The notes below the pieces were generated by a model. That model was not told where the DNA came from. It was given only the letters and a program-made list of their open reading frames with translations, and did not search any database. A program made the position numbers and the translations under genes. From Fen-1258 sp947085815 (GTDB taxonomy: Bacteria; Bacteroidota; Ignavibacteria; Ignavibacteriales; Melioribacteraceae), in contig CAMTXU010000021.1 of NCBI GenBank assembly GCA_947085815.1, forward strand, positions 1-64,000: 64,000 nucleotides of DNA, given 5' to 3'. Position 1 is the first letter of the stretch. The number at the start of each line of letters is the position of its first letter. Positions 9,462-18,033 of the stretch are shown in pieces.

Positions 9462-10166
9462 TTAGAAGTTTATTACCGCACCAAGTGTAAAAATTATTCC
9501 GTCAATATTGACTTTAGAATTGAAAGTGTCCGATGGTAGAGAGAATGATTCGTCATTATAAGTTACTGTCTGATTTGAGTATTTGCTTGTCATTTCGAAC
9601 TCGGGGTCACGAAAACGCATTTGTCCGCGCACCGAGAGAAAATTGTATATTACATAGTCCATTCCTATTGCAACATGAAGACCGTAGCCAACTTTACGGC
9701 TTTGAGCTGAAATTGTAACATCGCCCAAATCACGGATATGTTTACCAAAATATAAACCAAATCCACCGCCAAAGAAGAATTTAAAATGTTCCGAGGAAAA
9801 AGGAATCAGATAATATGCGGAAATTTCGAGAGGAGTCATTTTGTAACCGTCATTCATCTTAGCCTTCTTGCCCTCCAAGTTAATGGAATTCTCGAAAGTT
9901 TTTTCAATTAATTCCGATCCAATTCCAATCATAATTGATTCTGATATTTGATGGCGGAGTTCGAAGGAGTAGCTTGTAATTTTGTTAAGGTTCTCATGGG
10001 TGTTTCGAATAAACGGATCAATGGCATTTGGTTGTAGGAATAGTTTAGAGGTGGACGTATAGTTTACATTAAATGAGATGCCGAATTTTTTATCATTTGC
10101 TTGTGCATAAACCGATATGGTTAAGAGGCAAATAATGGACACTATTTGTAAAATTAATTTCATCAT
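9462..10166 (-). CDS. Outer membrane beta-barrel protein
   Basis: The protein has a signal peptide (MMKLILQIVSIICLLTISVYAQ, cleavage after the YAQ/AN region) and then alternating hydrophobic and polar strands rich in aromatic residues: FGISFNVNYTS, SYSFELRHQI, FKFFFGGGFGLYFG, VGYGLHVAIGMDYVIY. It ends in a strand with a terminal aromatic, FTLGAVINF, the usual signal for insertion of outer-membrane barrels. At 234 residues it fits an 8-stranded OmpW/OmpX-like barrel. No specific function can be assigned. It follows the ppiD gene and its terminator on the same strand. Confidence 0.7.
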   Translation of the reverse strand: MMKLILQIVSIICLLTISVYAQANDKKFGISFNVNYTSTSKLFLQPNAIDPFIRNTHENLNKITSYSFELRHQISESIMIGIGSELIEKTFENSINLEGKKAKMNDGYKMTPLEISAYYLIPFSSEHFKFFFGGGFGLYFGKHIRDLGDVTISAQSRKVGYGLHVAIGMDYVIYNFLSVRGQMRFRDPEFEMTSKYSNQTVTYNDESFSLPSDTFNSKVNIDGIIFTLGAVINF

Positions 10167-10210
10167 ATCTCAATTGAAATTTGACAATATGTAAAACCAT
10201 TTTAAAGTGC

Positions 10211-10245
10211 AAAAAAAAGCCGTCCAGATTTTCCGGGACGGCTTT
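10211..10245 (-). terminator. Rho-independent terminator after ppiD
   Basis: On the minus strand a perfect 10-bp stem (arms at 10236-10245 and 10216-10225, AAAGCCGTCC / GGACGGCTTT on the plus strand) with a 10-base loop is followed by a run of eight T at 10211-10218. It lies 19 bases after the ppiD stop and is a textbook intrinsic terminator. Confidence 0.92.
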
Positions 10246-10263
10246 CAAAATAAACTATTAAGA

Positions 10264-12348
10264 TCATCTAAAGAATAGATACCGATTATCTACAATCTTC
10301 GCTTCTTTTTTCAAATCTTGTATCCACTGATTAAAATAATTTGATTTTTTGTTAAGTAAAAGTTGTTTTGCAATTTCAGCTCTCTGCTGCTCAAATTGTG
10401 CCTGATCGAATTTTGTTCTATAGGTTACATTGATTAAGTAAACATTTGATTCGCCTTTAACCGGTTGCGACCATTTATTTAATTCGGCTTTAAGAGAATT
10501 TTCGGTAAAAGCAAAATCACGACCGATACCTGGTATATTGCCAGATGATGTAAATTCTGTTGTCGAATCAATTTTTGCGGATGACCAAATTGTAGCCGCA
10601 ATTTTAGAGTCGCCGTTATCTCCAAGTTTTGCACGCATCTCTTTGGCAATTGCAACGGCTTTTTCCAACTTAAATTTTAGTGTAACAGTATTTTTTATCT
10701 GGGCTTTCAAATCCTCAAAATTCTTCATGCCCGGTTTGGTAACACCAGAAACCATTGCAACAACATGACCGGATTGAACTTTGAAGACATCGCTCACATC
10801 GCCAACACTATTTTCGAAAGCAAATTTTATAAGTGCTTTATTGATGCCAAGTCCGGGAATACTAATTGCTTCTTCTTCGAATGGTGGTGTTTCTGCAATT
10901 GTGTATTTCATTCCTTTGGCTTCAGTTTCAAAACCATCTTCTCGTGCGACATAAGAAAAGTCTGCGGCATCCTGGTAAATTTTATCGGCGGTAGTTGCCG
11001 ATTGTTGAATTTTATTAACTATTTTTTCAACAACTAAGTCCTGATTAGAACGATCAAATACCTTTATAATATGATAACCGAACTGAGTTTTGATCGGTTT
11101 CTGTATTACACCAATCTTTCCGTTGAAAGACGCGTCATTAAATTCTTTTACCATTTGCCCGCGCCCAAACCAACCGAGATCGCCGCCTTGAATCTTGCTG
11201 CCATCTTCAGATTTTTCTCTTGCAACGGTAGCGAAATCTGCACCCTTCATTAATTGGTCATATATAGCATTGATTTTTTTAAGATCGGCTTTATCATCAC
11301 TGCTAGATCTAATTAAAATATGAGAAGCTCTAACCTGTTCATTCTTAGATTTAACTTTGTCGACCAACTTGTAAACAACATAGCCTTCAAAAGTTGCTGC
11401 CGGACCAAAAATATCTCCTTTATTTCCTTTGACTAAAACATCGCGTATTTCTTGGGGAATTGCTGAGAGGGCAACAGTATCTCTTGAGTAAGGACGCTCG
11501 GAATAGATCTCAACATAACTCTTGAATGAAGTTGTATCTGCTTTTAGTTTTGAAACAATTGCCTGAAGATTCTTCTTGATTGAAATTGAGTCATTCTGTG
11601 ATGGCTGTTTTGAGAAAAGAACATATTTTAATTTTCTTTCTGCAACTTGTTTGAATTCTTCGGGATGCTCATCGTAATATTTTTTCAGATCCGCATCTGT
11701 AACTTTAACATCGGAATCGGGAATTGTATTTGCGCTAATCATAACATAATTAGCTTTCATTCTGATTGCTTGTTTTACGTATTGATCCTTAGTTTCTGCG
11801 TAGCTGACAGTTACAGCTGCTGAAATAAAACTCTGTAATTTTTGCTGGACGAGTTGATTTTTAATTTGTTCCTCAGCAGTAATAACAAGTTCTTTATTCC
11901 GGGGATCTTTTAAAGCGCCTTCATATGCTTGCCTATTTAAATTTCCCGTTGAGTCTTTGAAATTCTGAATAAGCCATTGAGGCGGATTAGGGCCAAGAAT
12001 AGCATCTCTTACTTCTTCGTCGGTCACTATAATTCCAAATTCCTTTATTTTTATATCCATCATTTTCTGAGCAACAAGTGCATCCCAAACTTGATCTCTG
12101 AAAAAATCCATTTGAGATTCATCGATTGTCTGACCGTTTTGTTCTTGTTGTTTCTTAAAATTATCGACTGTAGTGGAATATTCTTGATAAGTAATATCCT
12201 CTCCATTAATAGAGCCAACATTTTGTTGTTGTTGATGTATCAGATCAGTAACCTTTGAATCCGATAGGACCATAAACAAAACAAAGAGACCGCCTACAGT
12301 AAGCATAAACCATGGAGCTAAACTCCTCATACGGGCCATCATGGGCAT
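10264..12348 (-). CDS. ppiD: Membrane-anchored peptidyl-prolyl isomerase, PpiD/SurA type
   Basis: This is a periplasmic foldase for proteins leaving the Sec channel. It has one N-terminal membrane anchor (SLAPWFMLTVGGLFVLFMVLS), then a SurA-like helical chaperone region beginning NGEDITYQEYS, and a clear parvulin domain at about residues 335-430: RASHILIRSSS, FATVAREKSED, GGDLGWFGRGQMVKEF and FGYHIIKVFD. A weaker second parvulin-like segment precedes it (RKLKYVLFSKQP). The ATG at 12348 is preceded by GGAGG nine bases upstream, better than the TTG at 12357. At 694 residues it is a little longer than E. coli PpiD. A strong terminator follows the gene. Confidence 0.88.
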   Translation of the reverse strand: MPMMARMRSLAPWFMLTVGGLFVLFMVLSDSKVTDLIHQQQQNVGSINGEDITYQEYSTTVDNFKKQQEQNGQTIDESQMDFFRDQVWDALVAQKMMDIKIKEFGIIVTDEEVRDAILGPNPPQWLIQNFKDSTGNLNRQAYEGALKDPRNKELVITAEEQIKNQLVQQKLQSFISAAVTVSYAETKDQYVKQAIRMKANYVMISANTIPDSDVKVTDADLKKYYDEHPEEFKQVAERKLKYVLFSKQPSQNDSISIKKNLQAIVSKLKADTTSFKSYVEIYSERPYSRDTVALSAIPQEIRDVLVKGNKGDIFGPAATFEGYVVYKLVDKVKSKNEQVRASHILIRSSSDDKADLKKINAIYDQLMKGADFATVAREKSEDGSKIQGGDLGWFGRGQMVKEFNDASFNGKIGVIQKPIKTQFGYHIIKVFDRSNQDLVVEKIVNKIQQSATTADKIYQDAADFSYVAREDGFETEAKGMKYTIAETPPFEEEAISIPGLGINKALIKFAFENSVGDVSDVFKVQSGHVVAMVSGVTKPGMKNFEDLKAQIKNTVTLKFKLEKAVAIAKEMRAKLGDNGDSKIAATIWSSAKIDSTTEFTSSGNIPGIGRDFAFTENSLKAELNKWSQPVKGESNVYLINVTYRTKFDQAQFEQQRAEIAKQLLLNKKSNYFNQWIQDLKKEAKIVDNRYLFFR

Positions 12349-12492
12349 AGAAAACAACCTCCGATTTAGAAAATAGTAAAATTTTAGGGGCTAAATTTAG
12401 AGTAACCCCCTTTCAAATGCAATTTTTGTTTACCGAACAAATTTTCGTATAAATTGTTGACGTTTCATGTCAATTGTCGCAACCGGAATTAG

Positions 12493-13302
12493 ATGATCGC
12501 CATTTTCTTTGGTGCGTTTTGGAAAAAATTTACTCCCGCCGGTTTGATTACAACTGTACTAGGTGGAATTTCTTTAATGCTTCTTGGAAACAGATATCCG
12601 CAAGAATTAATTGGACCTCTGGCACATGAAACTCCTTTTGATCCTGTTCATCCTTATACCTACATGGCAGCTCTATATAATTTGATTGTTTGCGTAACTG
12701 TAGCCATGGTAGTAACGTTTGCTCAACATAAATTGAAATTAATGGTGTCTCACCTTAAAAAGAATCCTCAACATAAAACTATTATGTTCACGATGATTGT
12801 TTTCAGTATTATAGTTATCCTGATGGATATTCTTGTTGTAATATTCAAATTCGATTTAGGTCCATTATTGCTTTTGTTCACTCTTACATTAATTATGTCC
12901 GCATGTATTGCCTTCATAACTACTTTCTATGTTAAGTATGATCCGGAGCTGCAAACCGCGGGTTTGACTATATGGTCAACTCATAAAGCCAAGGAATGGT
13001 TTAAAGGAAGAAAACTCAATGAACGTGGGGGTGAGAATGTAAAAGTTGACTGGAAATTAAACACCGATGGCAATGAAGACATTATCAACTTCTCCAGGAA
13101 GGATATACACAAAATGGCTGCCGGAGTAGGCGATCTTGTTTATATATAGGATGCTCGTAAATGGCTTGGCGGCTTGAAATCGTGCCACTCGGTTTACGGT
13201 GAACTACATAATGAAGAGGGAGTAGTTTACATTAGAAAAGTACATCTGGAAAAAAGTCTCTTTGTTAAAGGAAAATTGTTAGAGGCAGAAGAAGAGATGT
13301 GA
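12493..13302 (+). pseudogene. Remnant of a sodium:solute symporter gene (SSS family)
   Basis: Only the C-terminal part of a sodium/solute symporter remains. The readable frame starts in a transmembrane segment (IAIFFGAFWKKFTPAGLITT), which in intact SSS proteins lies far inside the protein, and an in-frame stop lies just before the ATG at 12493. The frame then reads through several membrane segments to a TAG at 13147-13149, after GDLVYI. The same frame continues without break after the TAG for 50 more codons (DARKWLGGLKSCHSVYGEL...EAEEEM) to a TGA at 13302, and that continuation looks like the normal cytoplasmic end of the family. So the gene has lost its 5' part and carries a point nonsense mutation. 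Substrate unknown. Confidence 0.8.
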
Positions 13303-13315
13303 TATAATGCAGGGG

Positions 13316-13360
13316 TAAGAAATAAGAAGTAAGAAATAAGAAGTAAGATATCAGAAATCA
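13316..13360 (+). repeat. Purine-rich 14-bp tandem repeat
   Basis: The unit taagaaataagaag occurs twice in perfect tandem (13316-13329 and 13330-13343) and then decays into a similar GA-rich sequence to about 13375. It lies between the symporter pseudogene and coaD. It is like other purine-rich stretches in this window and is too short and unspaced to be a CRISPR array. Confidence 0.7.
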
Positions 13361-13375
13361 GGAATAAGAAGGCAG

Positions 13376-13407
13376 AAGCGAGAGGTCATAAAATTTACTT
13401 CTCGCTT
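13376..13407. terminator. Hairpin between symporter remnant and coaD
   Basis: Arms AAGCGAGA (13376-13383) and TCTCGCTT (13400-13407) form a perfect 8-bp stem around a 16-base loop. It sits between convergent units, 22 bases from the coaD stop. No clean T run follows on the minus strand, so terminator function is tentative. Confidence 0.45.
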
Positions 13408-13429
13408 ATTACTCTTCTCATCTTAATTT

Positions 13430-13918
13430 TTAGATCTTCCTGGTTCCAAATTTTATTTTCAACTTTTCTACAACAATCGCCGGAACAAATTCCGATACAT
13501 CTCCTTGAAACTGAGCAAGATTTCTAATGATCGTAGAATTCAAATAAGTATACCGGGCGTGAGGCATAAGTAAAATTGTAGTAATCTCACCTGCGAGTTT
13601 TCTGTTCATAAGAGCCATCTGGAATTCGTATTCAAAATCGCTTATAGCGCGTAAACCTCTAATAATTCCCACAGCCCCAACTTGCTTAGCGTGATCTACA
13701 ACCAATCCGTCAAATGAGTCAACTAAAACGTGTTTATAATTCTTCAAACTATCCTTGAGCATCTCCACCCGTTCTTCAACGGTGAACAATGAGGTCTTTC
13801 CGGGATTCTTCGCAACGGTTACAATCACCTCATCGAATAACTCTATAGCCCGGCTGACAATATCTATATGCCCGTTAGTAACTGGGTCGAATGTTCCGGG
13901 GTAAATTACTTTTGCCAT
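13430..13918 (-). CDS. coaD: Phosphopantetheine adenylyltransferase
   Basis: CoaD adenylates 4'-phosphopantetheine to dephospho-CoA, the penultimate step of coenzyme A synthesis. The nucleotidyltransferase motif TNGH is at residues 14-17 of the sequence starting MAKVIYPGTFDPVTNGH. Further signatures are GIIRGLRAISDFEYEFQMALMNR and the closing STIIRNLAQF. Choosing the ATG at 13918 gives 162 residues, the normal length; the open frame extends 15 codons upstream without homology. It lies 75 bases after rsmD on the same strand, a pairing seen in many bacteria. Confidence 0.95.
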   Translation of the reverse strand: MAKVIYPGTFDPVTNGHIDIVSRAIELFDEVIVTVAKNPGKTSLFTVEERVEMLKDSLKNYKHVLVDSFDGLVVDHAKQVGAVGIIRGLRAISDFEYEFQMALMNRKLAGEITTILLMPHARYTYLNSTIIRNLAQFQGDVSEFVPAIVVEKLKIKFGTRKI

Positions 13919-13993
13919 ATATAATCTCATTTTTTTATTTATAAAATATAATACTTTGGACAATTGTAAAAATTAAATTTATAGAAAGAAAAA

Positions 13994-14557
13994 TCAAAAA
14001 CCCTCTACCGATTTAGATTCAAAAAGATAGATTAGACTATCCCCCATTCTTTTGAAAGCTTCTAGCCCAAATGCCTCTTCGTCATCCTTCTTGGTTTGGA
14101 TCGACCTCTCGACCAGCATAATTCCATCTTTCGCAAGAAAATTTTTCTCAATAATATTTTTTGCAACTACATGTATATCATCCTTGAAGAATGGCGGATC
14201 TGCAAGAATCAACTCATATTTATCATGATCAGAAATTTTTGAAAACCTTACTGCATCCATTCTAAATATCCTGCATTCATCATCAGCCTTGAGAGATGAA
14301 ATATTTTCTCGTAACATTTTCGATACATGAAAATCTTTTTCCACAAAGTGAATTTCGGCGGCTCCTCTGCTTAATGCTTCTAAGCCGAGCGACCCGGATC
14401 CGGCGTAAATGTCGCACACTTTTATTCCGTCGAAGTCAACATAGTGAACAAGGAAATTGAAGATAGATTCTTTTGTTTTATCTGTAGTAGGGCGCACTAA
14501 TTTAGAATTTGGGAATTTTATTACCCGCCCTTTGAATTGACCTGCAATTATTCTCAT
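13994..14557 (-). CDS. rsmD: 16S rRNA (guanine966-N2)-methyltransferase
   Basis: RsmD methylates G966 of 16S rRNA. The sequence begins MRIIAGQFKGRVIKFP and RPTTDKTKESIFN, both standard for the family, followed by the SAM-binding motif VCDIYAGSGSLGLEALSRGA (47-66) and the N6/N2-methyltransferase catalytic motif ADPPF at 119-123. At 187 residues it is full length. Its ATG overlaps the TGA of the upstream pilM-like gene (ATGA), so translation should be coupled, and coaD follows. Confidence 0.94.
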   Translation of the reverse strand: MRIIAGQFKGRVIKFPNSKLVRPTTDKTKESIFNFLVHYVDFDGIKVCDIYAGSGSLGLEALSRGAAEIHFVEKDFHVSKMLRENISSLKADDECRIFRMDAVRFSKISDHDKYELILADPPFFKDDIHVVAKNIIEKNFLAKDGIMLVERSIQTKKDDEEAFGLEAFKRMGDSLIYLFESKSVEGF

Positions 14558-15471
14558 CAGACTATTCTAATTGCAATACCGGCAGCAGCGGTGAAAGAAT
14601 TGAATTTAATTCTATATAAAGGATTTTTTATGATGCTCTCCTCTGTTTTCAGGCGCTCAAACGGATTAACGACTTTTAGAGATGACCCAAAAAAAGTTTT
14701 CATCTTGTTCTCGAAATCATCGGTAAGATCCTGCCCGTAAAGTAAAACCCTGCTGAAATCATTCTGAGAGAGATTGAAGTCGTTTAATTTATTAACCGCG
14801 GTTTTTAATTCATCAATTATATTTGGAGCTACCGGATCAAGAACCTTGAAATAAAAAGGTAAAATACCGTCCAACGCTGAAATGGAAGAGAATTTTTGGT
14901 CGACATAAATACTCAGACTGATCTCATGGTTATCGTTCTTCTTATTCAAATCAAGAAAGGCATTGGACGCAAGATGGGCATTGTCAATATATTTTAAGTC
15001 AAGCGAATTTTGCCTGCAAAATTTATTAATAGCAGTTACCAAATTTTTATCAACGGCAAAAATGATAGCCTTTTTTTCGTGACGAAGAGAGCTTTTATCA
15101 ATTTCGATATGCTGAATAAGAAAATTATCTTTATCACATTCCGGAAAGAGTATAGAAATCTCCCACCGGAAATGATCATGCAGATCTTTTTTCACAAGTG
15201 AATCGTCATACGGGACCTCAAAAATTTTGAAGTAGTTGTTGGGCAAGGCAAATGAAATACTTTTTGAGTTGAGGGGTTTCCTTTTTGCAATTTTCTCAAA
15301 CGATGATTGAACTATGCTTATCAGTTTATCTTCTGCAAAAGTAGCGGATAGATTTTCTGTATGAATTGTTTGATCCACATTTTCTAGATAGAATGAATCT
15401 TCCTTGAAACTAATTTCAACAAGTTGAAGTTTGGTTTCAGTTAAATTTATTCCGATATGATTGCTAAACAC
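14557..15471 (-). CDS. PilM-like actin-fold protein (predicted)
   Basis: A 304-residue protein, probably starting at GTG (15471), that I read as a divergent PilM/ComM-like actin-fold ATPase of type IV pilus or DNA-uptake machinery. It opens with GINLTETKLQLVEI, resembling the phosphate-1 region of actin-like proteins, has SISFALPNNYFKIFEVPY as in PilM, and closes with NSFTAAAGIAIRI, like the PilM ending that precedes PilN. No pilN, pilO or pilQ follow here; rsmD overlaps the stop instead. A comEA-like gene is immediately upstream, which supports a competence or pilus link. Family assignment is moderate. Confidence 0.55.
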   Translation of the reverse strand: MFSNHIGINLTETKLQLVEISFKEDSFYLENVDQTIHTENLSATFAEDKLISIVQSSFEKIAKRKPLNSKSISFALPNNYFKIFEVPYDDSLVKKDLHDHFRWEISILFPECDKDNFLIQHIEIDKSSLRHEKKAIIFAVDKNLVTAINKFCRQNSLDLKYIDNAHLASNAFLDLNKKNDNHEISLSIYVDQKFSSISALDGILPFYFKVLDPVAPNIIDELKTAVNKLNDFNLSQNDFSRVLLYGQDLTDDFENKMKTFFGSSLKVVNPFERLKTEESIIKNPLYRIKFNSFTAAAGIAIRIV

Positions 15472-15500
15472 AATTACTCATTTCTATTTGATTAGTACCT

Positions 15501-16010
15501 TCATTCAATAGTAACCAGACTCTTAATTTTTTCAATCTTCTTCTTGCCTATTCCTTTTATGTTCAAGAGTTCTTCAATATTTTTTAGTTTGCCATGCTTC
15601 AGTCTATAATCTATTACAGCGGCGGCGGTCTTTTCTCCAAATCCAGGTAGTTGAGTCAATTCCTCTTTATTAGCAGTATTAATGTTAATTACTTTCTGGA
15701 CAGAGGATTTCTTTTTGACATTTCTTTCTTGCAATTTCTCTTTTGTAAAATCTAAAAGTTCATGTTGAGAAGCAATTTTTTTTCTCTCCAAATCATTAAC
15801 AGAATCTTGAATTCCGGGGTCCCCGGAGGCTGCGTTAAAAAGACTATCATCCTGTTTGTAGCTGAATTCGAGGAATGATTCATCGTTTTTTGCATTTTTG
15901 ATGAGATTGATTGTAATTCCGATCAGACAAGCGAAGATGATAAAAAGAATAATACTAGTCTCGGTGCCGGTAAACCCAATTCTTTTAGAAATTTTTTCTA
16001 AATATTTCAT
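15501..16010 (-). CDS. ComEA-like helix-hairpin-helix DNA-binding membrane protein
   Basis: The 169-residue protein has one transmembrane segment (about residues 19-37), a polar linker of some 70 residues, and a C-terminal pair of helix-hairpin-helix motifs beginning INTANKEELTQLPGFGEKTA and ending LNIKGIGKKKIEKIKSLV. This is the layout of ComEA, which binds incoming DNA at the cell surface during natural transformation. Proteins of this shape also occur without competence, so function is inferred. It lies 29 bases upstream of the pilM-like gene on the same strand, and repeat copy A separates it from dnaJ. Confidence 0.8.
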   Translation of the reverse strand: MKYLEKISKRIGFTGTETSIILFIIFACLIGITINLIKNAKNDESFLEFSYKQDDSLFNAASGDPGIQDSVNDLERKKIASQHELLDFTKEKLQERNVKKKSSVQKVININTANKEELTQLPGFGEKTAAAVIDYRLKHGKLKNIEELLNIKGIGKKKIEKIKSLVTIE

Positions 16011-16080
16011 CAGCCCCTATAAAATAATTTGTTAGACTGGATAATTGAGAAAATCAGAAAAATTAAGAACTAATACTTCA

Positions 16081-16226
16081 GGAGGCTTCTAAGCACATAG
16101 TGATGCCTATGGCAAAACTATTTTTTTATTTAACGCAGACCCGTCTGCCATGCCTGCGGCAGATAAACCGGACGGGCAGGTAAAGCAAATTTCCGCTGAT
16201 CATTTTTATTGTTTTTAGAAGTCTCC
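16081..16226. repeat. Palindromic intergenic repeat, family 1 copy A
   Basis: A 146-bp element bounded by GGAGGCTTCT (16081-16090) and AGAAGTCTCC (16217-16226), which pair with one G.T. Inside are further small palindromes such as TGATGCCTATGGCA-like and GTCTGCCATGCCTGCGGCAGA. The right end is 5 bases from the dnaJ stop codon. Copies B (19153) and C (29705) share the ends, the GCCTATGGCA motif and the TTTTTAGAA border. Confidence 0.75.
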
Positions 16227-16231
16227 TTCAG

Positions 16232-17338
16232 CTAATAAGAGACTTTCATGTTTGGAAGTTTTTGCAATTCTTTCAACATCTCTTTTTCTTTGGCGGTCAC
16301 ATTTTTAGGGACGTGTATGTTAATTTTAACAAGTTGATCGCCGGCACCATGACTATTTAAATGTTGAATTCCTTTCTCCCGCATCTTTAAAAATTTACCC
16401 GGCTGTGTGCCGGCTTCTATTTTCAATTTTGCTCTTCCATTTAAGGTTGGTACTTCAATTTCAGTGCCTAAGACCGCCTCCGGATAGCTAATGAATAATT
16501 CATGAATGATATTATCGCCGTCTCGTGTAAAAAATTGATGCGGCAGTTCTTCGAATAATACAATAATGTCTCCGGCGCTTCCGCTGTTCTTACCTGCATT
16601 ACCTTCTCCGCGTAGAGTCATATAATTGCCATCATAGACTCCCGCCGGAACGTTTATCTTTATTGTTGTTTCGTCTTGAATACGTCCATCTCCTGAACAT
16701 GTTGTACAAGGTTCGGAGATAATTTTTCCGGTTCCGCTGCAATTATTGCACGCGGCAATGTTAACGAATTGTCCAAAAATAGATCTCGACACCTGGCGAA
16801 TTTCGCCGGTTCCACTACAAACAGAGCAGGTTTTGAAAGCTGACGAACTTTTTGCACCGGAGCCGTTACATGAAGAGCATTTATTGTATTTCTTAATCTT
16901 AACTTTTTTTGTTGTGCCGGTTGCAATTTCTTCTAGCGTTAGCTTAAGAGATATTTTTAAATCCGAGCCGGGTTGACCTGCCGAACGCTGCCGTGATCTT
17001 TGCTGCTGAGAACCTCCAAAGAATTCATCAAAAATTGATGACCCGCCGAAAATATCCGAAAAGTGACTGAAGATATCGTTTACATTCGAGAATCCATGAA
17101 AATTCGGATCCCCTTTCAATCCGCCGTGCCCATAGCGGTCATACTTCTGGCGTTTCTCATCACTGCTTAGAACTTCGTAAGCCTCTGCCGCTTCTTTAAA
17201 ATTTTCTTCGGCTTGTTTATCGCCGGGGTTTCTATCCGGATGAAACTGCATAGCAAGTTTTCTATATGCTTTTTTTATCTCGTCCTGTGAAGCACTTTTT
17301 CCAACACCCAATATTTCGTAATAATCTCTCTTTGCCAT
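16232..17338 (-). CDS. dnaJ: Chaperone protein DnaJ
   Basis: This is the Hsp40 co-chaperone that delivers substrates to DnaK and stimulates its ATPase. The J domain occupies residues 1-70 with the HPD motif at 33-35. A Gly/Phe-rich linker follows (about 71-125). Four CxxCxGxG zinc motifs are at 154-161, 171-178, 197-204 and 211-218. The C-terminal substrate-binding domains contain the usual VPAGVYDGNYMTLRGEGN. The 368-residue length is normal. It is the last gene of hrcA-grpE-dnaJ, 12 bases after grpE. dnaK is not in this cluster. Confidence 0.97.
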   Translation of the reverse strand: MAKRDYYEILGVGKSASQDEIKKAYRKLAMQFHPDRNPGDKQAEENFKEAAEAYEVLSSDEKRQKYDRYGHGGLKGDPNFHGFSNVNDIFSHFSDIFGGSSIFDEFFGGSQQQRSRQRSAGQPGSDLKISLKLTLEEIATGTTKKVKIKKYNKCSSCNGSGAKSSSAFKTCSVCSGTGEIRQVSRSIFGQFVNIAACNNCSGTGKIISEPCTTCSGDGRIQDETTIKINVPAGVYDGNYMTLRGEGNAGKNSGSAGDIIVLFEELPHQFFTRDGDNIIHELFISYPEAVLGTEIEVPTLNGRAKLKIEAGTQPGKFLKMREKGIQHLNSHGAGDQLVKINIHVPKNVTAKEKEMLKELQKLPNMKVSY

Positions 17339-17350
17339 TAAAACTTTCCT

Positions 17351-18019
17351 TTATTCTTGCCCTGTTGAATTGTCGTTGTTTCTAATTTCTGTATCTCCGG
17401 TCTGATCCGAGGTAGTGTTCATCTCCTGACTAACAATAACTTTTGCATGACGAATGACTCTATCTTTATACATGTACCCCGGCTCTAAAACCTCAAGCAC
17501 TGTATGATGCGGCACCCCCTCTGCCTGTTGCTGCATTAACGCTTCGTGAAAGTGAACATCAAAGGGTTTCCCTTTGGCGTCAATTTTTTTTACTCCCTGA
17601 TTCTCAAGAATTTTTCCAAATTTTTCATAAACGAGCAGTAAACCTTTCTTAGTTGAATCAAAATTTACGGCTTCATCAATGTGAGAAAGAGACCGCTCAA
17701 GATCGTCATAAATCGGTAAAATATTTCTAATGAAGGACTCGGCAGCATATTTTAAAATATTGAGCTGGTCATTTTCATTACGCCGTTTATAGTTTTCGAA
17801 TTCAGCGGCTTTTCTTAACAGCGCGTCTTTCAGTTCGCTATTTTGTTTTTCAATCTCAGCTAATTTAACGAGAGCATCGTTAAGTTCAGATTCGTTTATA
17901 GAAATCTCACTTTTCGGAGTTTCATTATCAGTTGGTAAACTTTCTTCTCTTTCAATCGGAATTTTATTGTTGTCTTCTTCCTTGAGTTTGTTTTGTTTAT
18001 TCAATTTTTCTTCTTCCAT
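17351..18019 (-). CDS. grpE: Nucleotide exchange factor GrpE
   Basis: GrpE releases ADP from DnaK. The N-terminal 60 residues are charged and low in complexity, followed by a long coiled coil (about 62-110, LAEIEKQNSELKDALLRKAAEFENYKRR) and the beta-rich DnaK-binding end with the signature FDVHFHEALMQQ and GYMYKDRVIRHAKVIV. At 222 residues it is typical. It sits between hrcA and dnaJ with gaps of 14 and 12 bases, so the three form one operon. Confidence 0.95.
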   Translation of the reverse strand: MEEEKLNKQNKLKEEDNNKIPIEREESLPTDNETPKSEISINESELNDALVKLAEIEKQNSELKDALLRKAAEFENYKRRNENDQLNILKYAAESFIRNILPIYDDLERSLSHIDEAVNFDSTKKGLLLVYEKFGKILENQGVKKIDAKGKPFDVHFHEALMQQQAEGVPHHTVLEVLEPGYMYKDRVIRHAKVIVSQEMNTTSDQTGDTEIRNNDNSTGQE

Positions 18020-18033
18020 TTTTTGTTAGTGTT

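Noticed and set aside
13147..13149. TAG in the symporter remnant as recoded amber (pyrrolysine or readthrough)
   Set aside because: The gene is already truncated at the 5' end, so a simple nonsense mutation explains it; no recoding machinery is seen.
13316..13375. Tandem repeats as a CRISPR array
   Set aside because: The unit is 14 bp, directly tandem without spacers, purine-only and decays at once; no cas genes are present.
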